This document shows, in pieces, positions 9,085-18,967 of a DNA stretch of 64,000 bases. This DNA comes from Bordetella pseudohinzii. GTDB lineage: Bacteria; Pseudomonadota; Gammaproteobacteria; Burkholderiales; Burkholderiaceae_B. The translations under genes were made by a program, and so were the position numbers. The number at the start of each line of letters is the position of its first letter. Within the stretch, counting starts at the first letter, position 1. The notes beneath the pieces were generated by a model, which was given only the letters and a program-made list of their open reading frames with translations, was not told where the DNA came from and did not search any database. The stretch is taken from the NCBI RefSeq assembly GCF_000657795.2, contig NZ_JHEP02000014.1:1-64000 (forward strand). Reading direction: 5' to 3'.

Positions 9085-9264
9085 GCCGTCCACGAAGTGG
9101 CCAACATGGCGCTACAGGTGCACGGCGGCCTGGGTTACTCGGAGGAATACCCGATCGAACGCATCTTCCGCGATACGCGCGGGGGCATGATTCCCGAAGG
9201 CACCACCGAGATCCAGACATTGATCGCCGGACGCGAAATTCTGGGAATCAACGCGATCGCCTGA
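9085..9264 (+). pseudogene. C-terminal fossil of an acyl-CoA dehydrogenase
   Basis: Reading from 9085 gives 59 codons ending in TGA at 9262-9264. The translation includes 'ALQVHGGLGYSEEYPIERI' and 'EGTTEIQTLIAGREILG', the strongly conserved C-terminal signature of acyl-CoA dehydrogenases (the QVHGGxGY and EGTxEIQ FAD/tetramer motifs). The rest of the roughly 380-residue enzyme is missing: upstream sequence is the 3' end of the Bug receptor gene in another frame. The piece therefore looks like what remained after a deletion or after insertion of the receptor gene. It has no plausible start or function by itself. Confidence 0.85.
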
Positions 9265-9321
9265 ACGACGCGCATGGCCGCCGCCTTGCACCGGCAAGGG
9301 GCAACGCTTACCCTGGGCGCC

Positions 9322-10248
9322 ATGGAACTGCGACAACTCCGTTACTTCGTGCGCGTGGCCGAACTGGGCAGCATCGGCCGCGCGGCGCGCGATCTCGATG
9401 TGGTGGCCTCCGCGCTAAGCCAGCAGATCAGCCGCCTGGAAAGCGAACTGTCCACGCGGCTGCTGCTGCGCACGCCCACCGGCGTGGTGCCCACGCCGGC
9501 CGGCCAGGCCTTTCTGCGCCAGGCCCAGCTCACGCTGCGCCATGCCGAAAGCGCCGTGGCCGCCGCGCGCGAGGCGCGCCTGTCGGGCATGGTCAGCGTG
9601 GGTTTCGCGCCCACCACGGCTTCGATGCTTGCCCGGCCCTTTTTCGCCGCCATGACCGAACGCTATCCCAGCGTGCGCCTGCACCTGGTCGAAGGCCTGT
9701 CGGGCAATCTCAACGAATCGCTGGCTTCGCGCCGCCTGGAACTGGCCGTGCTGTTCCAGAACGACGGCGGCAAGAGTCGGAATGCCATTCCTGTCCTGGA
9801 CGAACGGCTCTTCCTGCTGGCGCGGCGCGGGCTGCTGCCGCTGGCCGATGGCCAGCCCGTGGCGATGGCGCAATTGGCGGGCTTGCCGCTGGCGGTGACC
9901 AGCAAGGCGCATGGGCTGCGCGCCTGGGTGCAGGCCGCCTTCGAGCGCGCCGGCCTGGAGCCGTGGATCGCGGTCGAGATCGACGGCCTGACCACGCTCA
10001 TGGACATCGTGCAGGCCAATGCCATGGCCACCATACAACCCGGCGCGGCGGTCGCCCGCGTCGAAAGCGGCCTGCTGGACATGCATCCCATCGATGACCC
10101 CTTTCTGTTCCGGCGCAATCTGGTGAGCTGCCTGAACGAAGACGAGCTTTCGCCGGCGGCCATCGCCACCCGGGTCGTGCTCATCGACGTCATGCGCGGC
10201 CTGGTGCGCCATGGCAGCTGGCCGGGCGCCACCCTTCTCGATCCGTGA
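9322..10248 (+). CDS. LysR family transcriptional regulator
   Basis: The 308-residue product begins 'MELRQLRYFVRVAELGSIGRAARDL' and has the LysR recognition helix 'ASALSQQISRLESELS' and a C-terminal effector domain. The ATG at 9322 fits the family start; the longer frame from 9274 adds 16 non-conserved residues. It sits upstream of and codirectional with a class II aldolase-like gene and a Bug receptor gene, which are its likely targets. The start of this gene is only 57 nt from the acyl-CoA dehydrogenase fossil. Confidence 0.88.
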   Translation: MELRQLRYFVRVAELGSIGRAARDLDVVASALSQQISRLESELSTRLLLRTPTGVVPTPAGQAFLRQAQLTLRHAESAVAAAREARLSGMVSVGFAPTTASMLARPFFAAMTERYPSVRLHLVEGLSGNLNESLASRRLELAVLFQNDGGKSRNAIPVLDERLFLLARRGLLPLADGQPVAMAQLAGLPLAVTSKAHGLRAWVQAAFERAGLEPWIAVEIDGLTTLMDIVQANAMATIQPGAAVARVESGLLDMHPIDDPFLFRRNLVSCLNEDELSPAAIATRVVLIDVMRGLVRHGSWPGATLLDP

Positions 10249-10332
10249 TGCCCCCATGCCGGTGCGCGGTCTAGGCGGCGACCGGCCCGCCCGATACAGT
10301 CTTCACGACCAGCCCCCACCTCTCGGATCGTG

Positions 10333-11121
10333 ATGACAGCACCCGGCATACTCTCCATCCCCTCTCTCCAATCCCAGTGCTCGCCCGAGGAATGGCAAGC
10401 CCGCGTCAACCTGGCCGCCTGCTACCGGCTGGTGGCGCTCTACGGGATGTCGGACATGATGGCCAATCACATCTCGGCCCGCGTGCCCGGCGAGGACAAT
10501 GCCTTTCTGATCAATGCCTACGGCATGATGTACGAGGAGATCACCGCCTCCAGCCTCATCAAGGTGGACCTGGACGGGGACATCCTGGCCCGGCCCGATT
10601 TCGGGGCGCTGGACTACGGCATCAACAAGGCGGGCTATGTCATCCACAGCGCCATCCATGGCGCGCGCCACGACGTCGATTGCGTGATCCACACGCATAG
10701 CTGGGCCTCCATGGCCGTGTCCTCGCTGGAATGCGGCCTGCTGCCCGTCACCCAGACCGCCATGCGCTTCCTGAAAATCGGTTACCACGACTACCAGGGC
10801 GTGGTGCTGGACACGGCCGAGCAGGCCTCGCTGATCGCCGACCTGGGCGCGGGCGAGGCCCTCATCCTGCGCAACCACGGCGCGCTGACGGTCGGCCGCT
10901 CGGTGGGCGAAGCCTTCAATTGGATGCATCGCCTGGAGCTGGCCTGCCGCTCGCAGCTGGCCGCCATGGCGACAGGCAGCCCCTTCAAGGCCGTGCCGCC
11001 CGAGGTTCTCGAAGACACCTGGAACAACTACCAGCCGGGCACGCGCCGCCCCTATGGCCTGATGGAGTGGCCCGCCCTGCTGCGCAAGCTCGACCGCATG
11101 GATCCGGGCTACCGCCTCTGA
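10333..11121 (+). CDS. Class II aldolase/adducin family protein
   Basis: The 262-residue cytosolic protein has the class II aldolase fold. The metal-binding histidines are visible in 'VIHTHSW' (first pair) and 'LRNHGAL' (third ligand), and the early 'NHISARVPG' phosphate-binding-like loop is also present. Family members are Zn-dependent aldolases or epimerases such as fuculose-phosphate aldolase, or non-enzymatic adducins. The version here is the type annotated as class II aldolase/adducin in Bordetella-like genomes, where its substrate is not known. An in-frame GTG lies directly before the ATG at 10333. It is followed 78 nt later by a Bug receptor gene, suggesting uptake and cleavage of the same hydroxy-carboxylate. 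That link is inference. Confidence 0.85.
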   Translation: MTAPGILSIPSLQSQCSPEEWQARVNLAACYRLVALYGMSDMMANHISARVPGEDNAFLINAYGMMYEEITASSLIKVDLDGDILARPDFGALDYGINKAGYVIHSAIHGARHDVDCVIHTHSWASMAVSSLECGLLPVTQTAMRFLKIGYHDYQGVVLDTAEQASLIADLGAGEALILRNHGALTVGRSVGEAFNWMHRLELACRSQLAAMATGSPFKAVPPEVLEDTWNNYQPGTRRPYGLMEWPALLRKLDRMDPGYRL

Positions 11122-11199
11122 GCGCCGACGGCTGGGGCGACGCCGCGCGCGTCCAGGGACAAGACCAACCATAACAAAGCAGAACCCCGAGGAGACATC

Positions 11200-12150
11200 A
11201 TGAAACACCCTATCCTGGCCAGCGTCTTGCTGGCCTGCGCCTGTGCATCGGCCCAGGCCGCCGACTACCCTAATCACGCGGTCAAGACCGTGGTCGCCTT
11301 CTCGCCCGGCGGCACCACCGACACGCTCACGCGCAGCACCACCACCATCCTGGCCCGCGCCCTGGGCCAGCCCTTCGTGGTCGAGAACCGGCCCGGCGCC
11401 GGCGGCAACATCGGCACCGAATACGTGGTGCGCGCCGAACCCGACGGCTATACGCTCATCGTCAATTCGGTCGGGCCGGTGGCCGTCAACCCCTCCCTCA
11501 TGAAGCTGCCCTACAATCCCCTGACCGACCTCGTGCCCATGGTGCAGATCGCCACGGTGCCCAATGTGCTGGTGGTGCCGCCATCCTCGCCGGCCAAGGA
11601 CATCAAGGGCTTTCTCGAATACGCCCGGACGACCAAGAAGCCCCTGAACTACAGCTCGACCGGCGTGGGCACCTCGTCCCACCTCTCCAGCTATATGCTC
11701 ATGGACCAGCTGGGCGTGCAGGCCACGCATATCCCCTACAAGGGCGCCGACGCCGTCAACGACCTGCTGGCCGGACGCATCGACTTCATGTTCGCCACCA
11801 TCCCCTCGGTCATCGGCCAGATCCGCGCCGGCAAGCTTCGGCCGCTGGCCGTCAGCACCATCAAGCGCTCCTCGGCGCTGCCCGAGCTGCCCACCATCGC
11901 CGAATCCGGTTATCCAGGCTTCGACGCCGGTTCCTGGTTCGGCTTTTTCGGTCCCAAGGGCACCCCGCCCGCGGTGGTGGCCACCATCAACCGCGAGGTC
12001 AATGCCGCGCTGCCGGCCCTCAAGACGCAGATGCTCAACGAAGGCGCCGAACCGCTGGGCGGCACGCCCGAACAATTCGCCGCCTTCATCAAGAGCGAAT
12101 ACGACAAATGGGCCGTCCTCGTGAAGAAGTTCGATGCCCCCACCAACTGA
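11200..12150 (+). CDS. Bug/TctC family periplasmic binding protein
   Basis: The 316-residue product has a short signal peptide ending 'ASAQA' and the Bug core 'YPNHAVKTVVAFSPGGTTD', 'PGAGGNIGTEYV' and 'IPYKGADAVNDLLAG'. The start is supported by a GAGGAG ribosome-binding site 7 nt upstream. It follows the class II aldolase gene and is the second of four orphan Bug receptors in this window. Its 3' end converges on the CoA-transferase gene. Confidence 0.92.
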   Translation: MKHPILASVLLACACASAQAADYPNHAVKTVVAFSPGGTTDTLTRSTTTILARALGQPFVVENRPGAGGNIGTEYVVRAEPDGYTLIVNSVGPVAVNPSLMKLPYNPLTDLVPMVQIATVPNVLVVPPSSPAKDIKGFLEYARTTKKPLNYSSTGVGTSSHLSSYMLMDQLGVQATHIPYKGADAVNDLLAGRIDFMFATIPSVIGQIRAGKLRPLAVSTIKRSSALPELPTIAESGYPGFDAGSWFGFFGPKGTPPAVVATINREVNAALPALKTQMLNEGAEPLGGTPEQFAAFIKSEYDKWAVLVKKFDAPTN

Positions 12151-12188
12151 CGCCCCGCTGCGCATTCTCTGTTCCGAGGCCGACGCGC

Positions 12189-12219
12189 CGCGCCCGAGCC
12201 AAGGCCCGGCTCAGGCGCG
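12189..12219. terminator. Hairpin between convergent genes, possible bidirectional terminator
   Basis: The 12-bp arms CGCGCCCGAGCC and GGCTCAGGCGCG, with one mismatch, enclose a 7-nt loop. The hairpin lies in the 78-nt gap between the convergent Bug receptor and CoA-transferase genes. No T-run follows on either strand, so termination is plausible but not certain. Confidence 0.4.
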
Positions 12220-12228
12220 GCCGGCCCG

Positions 12229-12900
12229 CTACGGCAAGGCGATCGGCCGCCACTCGGCCGCCAGCGCGAGCGGGCAGCCGGTGAGCTCCTGCAGTTCCTC
12301 GAACGCCAGGCCCGCCACCATCGCCCTGACCTGCATGCCCGCGGGCGTGATGTCCAGGATCGCCAGGTCGGTATAGATGCGGTCCACCACCCCGGCGCCC
12401 GTCAGCGGGTAGCTGCATTCGCGCACGATCTTGGGCTGTCCATCCTTGGTGAGATGTTCCATCGTGATGTAGACCTGGCGCGCCCCGGCCACCAGGTCCA
12501 TGGCGCCGCCGACGGCTGGAATGGTGTCGGCCGCGCCCGTGTCCCAATTGGCCAGGTCGCCCTTTTCGGAGACCTGGAAGGCACCCAGCACCGTCAGATC
12601 CAGATGGCCGCCGCGCATCATCGCGAACGACACCACGTGGTCGGTGATGGATGCGCCCGGCAACAGCGTCACCGCCTCCTTGCTGGCGTTGATGAGGTCC
12701 AGGTCCAGCGGCGCGCCGGGATCGCCCGGCCCCATGCCGACGATGCCGTTTTCCGTGTGCAGGATCACGTCCCGTCCAGGCGGCAGAAAGGCCGCCACCA
12801 GCGTCGGAATGCCGATGCCCAGGTTGACGTAGGCGCCGTCCTCGATGTCCGACGCCACCAGGCGCGCGATGTCGCGCCGGCTGAGTTTTTCATAGCCCAT
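12229..12900 (-). CDS. CoA-transferase subunit B (3-oxoacid/3-oxoadipate type)
   Basis: The 223-residue product is the beta half of a family I CoA-transferase that moves CoA from a donor acyl-CoA (often succinyl-CoA) onto a carboxylic acid. The motif 'HTENGIVGMGP' contains the catalytic Glu that forms the enzyme-CoA thioester, and 'VNLGIGIPTLVA' is the oxyanion glycine loop. The gene overlaps the end of the subunit A gene by 11 nt, so the two are translated together. Similar pairs include ScoAB and PcaIJ; the acid used here cannot be told. It is the last gene of the minus-strand catabolic operon. Confidence 0.92.
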   Translation of the reverse strand: MGYEKLSRRDIARLVASDIEDGAYVNLGIGIPTLVAAFLPPGRDVILHTENGIVGMGPGDPGAPLDLDLINASKEAVTLLPGASITDHVVSFAMMRGGHLDLTVLGAFQVSEKGDLANWDTGAADTIPAVGGAMDLVAGARQVYITMEHLTKDGQPKIVRECSYPLTGAGVVDRIYTDLAILDITPAGMQVRAMVAGLAFEELQELTGCPLALAAEWRPIALP

Positions 12901-13582
12901 GACCCGCTCCCACTTGCACCACCCGCTTGACGAAAATGCCCGGCGTCATCACGTGTTCGGGCGCAATGCCGCCCAACTCAACGATTTCGTCCACCTGGGC
13001 CACCGTCGTGGCGGCGGCCATGCACATGACCGGCGCGAAGTTGCGGCCCGCGTAGCGGTACACCAGGTTGCCCCAACGATCCGCCGTGCGCGCCTTGACG
13101 AAGGCGAAGTCGCCCTTGAGCGGCGACTCCAGCACATAGCCCACGCCGTCGATGACGCGGGTCTCCTTGCCCCGGGCCAGCGGCGTGCCGTAGGCCGTGG
13201 GGGTAAAAAAGGGCCCCAGACCCGCGCCGGCGGCGCGCATGCGCTCGGCCATCGTGCCTTGAGGCACGCATTCCAGCTCGACCTTGCCGGCCCGGTAGGC
13301 CTGCGCGAAAGCAGCCGCATTCGGGTTCTTGCGATCGGAGGACCGCGCGAACGAGCAGATCATCTTGCGCACCCGGCCGGCCCGCACCAGTTCGCTCAGC
13401 CCGCGTTCGCCGTTGCCCGCGTTGTTATTGACGATGGTCAGCTCGCGCGCGCCCTGGTCCAGCAGCGCGCAGACCAGTTCGGTCGGCACGCCCGAGGCGC
13501 CAAAGCCGCCGATAAGAATCACCGCCCCGTCCTGCACGCCCGCCACCGCGGCCGCCAGGGACTCTACTGTCTTGTCCAGCAT
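12890..13582 (-). CDS. CoA-transferase subunit A (3-oxoacid/3-oxoadipate type)
   Basis: The 230-residue alpha subunit has the family signature 'ILIGGFGASGVPTEL' near the N-terminus, followed by 'VNNNAGNGERGL'. The ATG at 13582 is preceded by a strong GGAGGAG ribosome-binding site; the longer frame to 13666 would overlap the thiolase-like gene and has no such site. It forms a heteromer with the overlapping subunit B gene. Position just downstream of the thiolase-like gene suggests it activates the substrate acid of the same pathway. Confidence 0.92.
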   Translation of the reverse strand: MLDKTVESLAAAVAGVQDGAVILIGGFGASGVPTELVCALLDQGARELTIVNNNAGNGERGLSELVRAGRVRKMICSFARSSDRKNPNAAAFAQAYRAGKVELECVPQGTMAERMRAAGAGLGPFFTPTAYGTPLARGKETRVIDGVGYVLESPLKGDFAFVKARTADRWGNLVYRYAGRNFAPVMCMAAATTVAQVDEIVELGGIAPEHVMTPGIFVKRVVQVGAGHGL

Positions 13583-13601
13583 GGATCTGTCTCCTCCGTC
13601 C

Positions 13602-14777
13602 TCAGCGCGTATCCGGGCCGCCGAGAATGGCGGTGGACTGACTGGACAGCGTGCCGCCGTTGCCATGCACCAGCGCGATGTCGGCGCCGGGCACCTGTCT
13701 TGCGCCCGCCTGGGCCCTGAGCTGGCGCACGGCCTCGATCACCAGGAAAATGCCATACATGCCGGGATGCACGCAGGACAGCCCGCCGCCATTGGTATTG
13801 ACAGGCAGTCGGCCGCCCGGCGCGATCGCGCCGCCCTGCACAAAAGCCCCGCCCTCGCCTTTCCTGCAGAATCCCAGGTCCTCCAGGAAGAGCAGCGTAT
13901 TGATCGTGAAGGCGTCATACAGCTCGGCCACATCCACGTCGGCCACCGTCAGGCCGGCCATCGCGAGCGCGCGCTTGCCCGACTCCGCCGCCGCGGTGAC
14001 GGTCAGGTCGTCCATGGACGAAATCTGCCGGTTCCACACCGCCGTCGCGCTGCCCAGCACATACACCGGCGGCTGCTTCAGCTGGCGCGCGCGATCCGCC
14101 CGGACCAGCACATAGGCGCCGCCGCCGTCGCTCACCAGGCAGCAATCGCGCACGGTCAGCGGATCGGACACCGGACGCGAGGCCAGCACGTCGGCGATCG
14201 ATAGCGGGTCGCGCATCGCCGCCTCCGGATTCAGCCGCGCCCAGGCGCGCGCGGCAACCGCCACTTCGGCCAGCTGCTCGCGCGTCGTGCCGTACTGGTG
14301 CATGTGCCGGGCGGCCGCCAGCGCGTAGGACGTCACGGGCTGCAGGGGCGAATAAGGATGTTCGAAGGGCTGGGGGTCCAGCAGCGTGCGCGCCTTCACG
14401 CCTTCTTTGCGGCCGAACACCGCCGTCTTTTGCGTGCTGCCGTAGCAGACCAGGACCGCATTGCACTGCCCGGACACCAGCGCCATCACCGAAGGCAGCA
14501 GGTGCGAGACGAAGCTGGATCCGCCCAGCATCGTGGCTTCGATGTAGCGGGGCCTCAGGCCCAGGTACTCGGCCACCGGCATGCTCCACATCGTGGCCGA
14601 CGAACTGCAGGTCGCCAAGCCGTCGATGTCTCGCAGGGTCAGGCCGGCGTCCGCGACCGCGCGCGCGGCGGCCTGCGCCAGCACCTCCATTTCGGTATAG
14701 CCGTGGGCTTCGCCCAGGCCCGCCTGCCCCACCCCCGCGATGGCGACCTGTCCGCGCAGCGATTCCAGCGACATCAT
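13602..14777 (-). CDS. Thiolase-like (SCP-x/Ltp type) protein lacking the nucleophilic Cys
   Basis: The 391-residue product has the thiolase fold of the lipid-transfer/SCP2 group: 'VAIAGVGQAG' at the N-terminus, 'ELYDAFTI' in the second half and 'NTNGGGLSCVHPGMYG' and 'GNGGTLSSQSTAILG' at the C-terminus. At the place of the usual acylated cysteine it reads 'EATMLGGSSF', so a normal Claisen thiolase mechanism is unlikely. Its start overlaps the stop of a DUF35 gene by 4 nt (ATGA). In actinobacterial steroid degradation, Cys-less Ltp proteins work with a DUF35 partner as retro-aldolases that release a short acyl-CoA. By analogy this may be the carbon-carbon cleaving step of the pathway, which is inference. 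Confidence 0.87.
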   Translation of the reverse strand: MMSLESLRGQVAIAGVGQAGLGEAHGYTEMEVLAQAAARAVADAGLTLRDIDGLATCSSSATMWSMPVAEYLGLRPRYIEATMLGGSSFVSHLLPSVMALVSGQCNAVLVCYGSTQKTAVFGRKEGVKARTLLDPQPFEHPYSPLQPVTSYALAAARHMHQYGTTREQLAEVAVAARAWARLNPEAAMRDPLSIADVLASRPVSDPLTVRDCCLVSDGGGAYVLVRADRARQLKQPPVYVLGSATAVWNRQISSMDDLTVTAAAESGKRALAMAGLTVADVDVAELYDAFTINTLLFLEDLGFCRKGEGGAFVQGGAIAPGGRLPVNTNGGGLSCVHPGMYGIFLVIEAVRQLRAQAGARQVPGADIALVHGNGGTLSSQSTAILGGPDTR

Positions 14778-15172
14778 GCGGCCTCCGTCGGGACAAACAC
14801 CAACAGCGGCAAGCCCTCGCCGCGCAGCACGCGGGCGCGGACCGGCATGCCGATGCGCAGGTCGTCGAGCGCCACACCATCAATGCGGCTCATCATGCGC
14901 ACGCCTTCCTCCAGGTCGACAAGCGCCACGTTGTAGTCGCCGCCCGCATCGGGCTTGCGCCGCACGATGCTGAACGAATAGACCGTGCCCAGGCCCGACG
15001 GCTCGGTCCATGCCAGCTCCTGCGCGCCGCAGTGCATGCACAGCACGCGCGGGAAGAACTGATGCGCGCCGCAGGCCGCGCAGCGCTGGATACGGAAGCG
15101 GCCCTCGGCGAGATTCGAAAAATACTGTTCCTGCGGCCCGCGCGGCGCGCCGCCCTCCATTTCCTTCTGCAT
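14774..15172 (-). CDS. DUF35 / Zn-ribbon OB-fold protein
   Basis: The 132-residue protein has a rubredoxin-like zinc ribbon with two pairs of cysteines ('QRCAACGAHQFFPRVLCMHCG') followed by an OB-fold ('GTVYSFSIVRR', 'VALVDLEEGVRMMSRI'). Such proteins pair with thiolase-like enzymes and help bind the acyl-CoA substrate. The ATG at 15172 follows an AGGAGA site; a longer frame to 15280 has no family support. The 4-nt overlap with the thiolase-like gene indicates a stable two-protein complex. Confidence 0.9.
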   Translation of the reverse strand: MQKEMEGGAPRGPQEQYFSNLAEGRFRIQRCAACGAHQFFPRVLCMHCGAQELAWTEPSGLGTVYSFSIVRRKPDAGGDYNVALVDLEEGVRMMSRIDGVALDDLRIGMPVRARVLRGEGLPLLVFVPTEAA

Positions 15173-15216
15173 TGCCCTGTCTCCTGATTGTCCTGCGGGG
15201 CGGGCGCCCCTATTCC

Positions 15217-17304
<2,088 letters not shown>

Positions 17305-17311
17305 GACCGCC

Positions 17312-17524
17312 TCACTCCAGTTCGACAACGGCCTGGCCTTCTTCCACCTCATCGCCTTCACCGACGAGCACGCGCGCCACCACGCCCGCGCGCTCCGCCT
17401 CCACGGGGATTTCCATCTTCATCGATTCGACCTTGGCGACGCTGTCGCCCGCCTCGATCCTTTGGCCGGGGCTGACGGTGACGGCGACCACACGGCCCAC
17501 CACGGGGGTTTCCACTTTGAACAT
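17312..17524 (-). CDS. Stand-alone biotinyl domain (biotin carboxyl carrier protein)
   Basis: The 70-residue protein is nothing but a biotinyl/lipoyl-type beta-sandwich. The motif 'ESMKMEIPV' places the biotinylated lysine at residue 36, flanked by the hairpin glycines 'VVGRVVAV' and 'GVVARVLV'. It would carry carboxybiotin between the biotin carboxylase (17594-18952) and the carboxyltransferase (18968-20512). Related acyl-CoA carboxylases usually fuse this domain to the biotin carboxylase, so a separate small gene is a distinctive arrangement. Confidence 0.92.
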   Translation of the reverse strand: MFKVETPVVGRVVAVTVSPGQRIEAGDSVAKVESMKMEIPVEAERAGVVARVLVGEGDEVEEGQAVVELE

Positions 17525-17593
17525 TAGCTGCTCCTGAATGTTGTCGTTACGAAGCTGTCTATATAAAGCTGTCGATACGCAGCGGCGAGGCCC

Positions 17594-18952
17594 TTAGGCG
17601 GCCTCGGACTGCGCTTCGTCCAGCATGCGGCCCACCATGCCGGTGCCCACGCGCCCGGCGCGAAACGCCGGGTCTTGGAGCACACGGCGCACAAAGGGGA
17701 TGTTGGTCTTGACGCCTTCCACGCGGAAGCGCGCCAGCGCCGTGTCCAGCAGGTCCAGCGCCGATGCGCGCGTGGCGGCATGCGCGATCACCTTTGCCAG
17801 CATGGGGTCGTAATGGCTGGACACGCGGCAGCCTTCGGCGTAGCCGGTCTCGACGCGCACGCCGGGCATCGCGGGCGGCTGGAAGGCGCGCAGCACGCCG
17901 GGCGACGGCAGAAAGCGCACCGGGTCCTCGGCATAGACGCGCGCCTCGATGGCGTGGCCGCTCAGGGACGGCGGCCGCGGCAGCACGTCCGCCATGCGCT
18001 CGCCGGCCGCCAGCCTCAGCTGCGCGGCCACCAGGTCCACGCCGGTCACGGCTTCGGTCACCGCATGCTCGACCTGCAGGCGGGTGTTGATCTCCAGGAA
18101 GGAAAAGCCGCTGTCGGGCGTGTACAGCATCTCCACCGTGCCGATCACGTCGTAGCCCATCGTCGCCAGCATGGCCTCCAGGCGGGCGCCCATTTCCTCG
18201 ATCGCCGCGCGCGGCAAGGCCGGAGCCGGGGCTTCTTCCAGCACCTTCTGGTGGCGGCGCTGTGTGGAGCAGTCGCGTTCGTACAGGCAGCGCACCTGCC
18301 CGTGGCGGTCGGCCAGGAACTGGAATTCCACGTGGCGCGGGTCGCGCAGCAGTTTTTCCAGATACAGATCCGAGCCGCCGAAGCTGCGTTCGGCGATCTG
18401 CCTGGCGCGCGTCCATTGCGCTTCCGCATCCTGCGGCCCCTCCAGGGCCAGCATGCCGATGCCGCCGCCGCCCGAGGCCGGCTTGATCAGCACCGGATAG
18501 CCCAGCTCCTGCGCGGCCTGGCGCAAGGCCGCGAGGTCATCGCCCAGCACCGCGCTGCTCGGCGCCATGGGCATGCCCAGCGCCCGCATGGCCTCGCGCG
18601 CCTGGGTCTTGTGCCCCAGCATGCGGATCCAGCGCGGCGACGGCCCGACAAAGACCAGGCCGGCATGCTCCACGGCCTCGGCGAAGGCCGCGTTCTCCGA
18701 CAGAAAACCATAGCCGGGATGCAGGGCGTCCGCGCCCGTTTCGCGCGCGACACGCAGCAAGGTCTCCTGATTCAGATAGCTCTGCGTGGCGGGCGAAGCT
18801 CCGATCGGGACCGCCTGGTCGGCTTCGGACAGATACGGCAGATCACGGTCGGCCTCGGCATAGACGGCGACCGACGCTATCCCCAGGCCGCGCAAGGCGC
18901 GGATGACGCGCCGGGCGACGGCGCCGCGATTGGCTACGATGACTCGTTTCAT
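17594..18952 (-). CDS. Biotin carboxylase subunit of an acyl-CoA carboxylase
   Basis: The 452-residue protein has the ATP-grasp biotin carboxylase fold: 'IVANRGAVARRVIRA' at the start, 'LHPGYGFLSENAAFA', the glycine-rich ATP loop 'KPASGGGGIGM', and the active-site 'FLEINTRLQVEH'. It fixes bicarbonate onto biotin using ATP. At this length it ends after the biotin carboxylase C-domain and lacks both the BT and the biotinyl domains found in PccA or MccA alpha chains; the biotinyl domain is the separate gene downstream. It lies 15 nt after the carboxyltransferase gene on the same strand. Confidence 0.93.
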   Translation of the reverse strand: MKRVIVANRGAVARRVIRALRGLGIASVAVYAEADRDLPYLSEADQAVPIGASPATQSYLNQETLLRVARETGADALHPGYGFLSENAAFAEAVEHAGLVFVGPSPRWIRMLGHKTQAREAMRALGMPMAPSSAVLGDDLAALRQAAQELGYPVLIKPASGGGGIGMLALEGPQDAEAQWTRARQIAERSFGGSDLYLEKLLRDPRHVEFQFLADRHGQVRCLYERDCSTQRRHQKVLEEAPAPALPRAAIEEMGARLEAMLATMGYDVIGTVEMLYTPDSGFSFLEINTRLQVEHAVTEAVTGVDLVAAQLRLAAGERMADVLPRPPSLSGHAIEARVYAEDPVRFLPSPGVLRAFQPPAMPGVRVETGYAEGCRVSSHYDPMLAKVIAHAATRASALDLLDTALARFRVEGVKTNIPFVRRVLQDPAFRAGRVGTGMVGRMLDEAQSEAA

Positions 18953-18967
18953 ATTGGGCTCCTGGCG

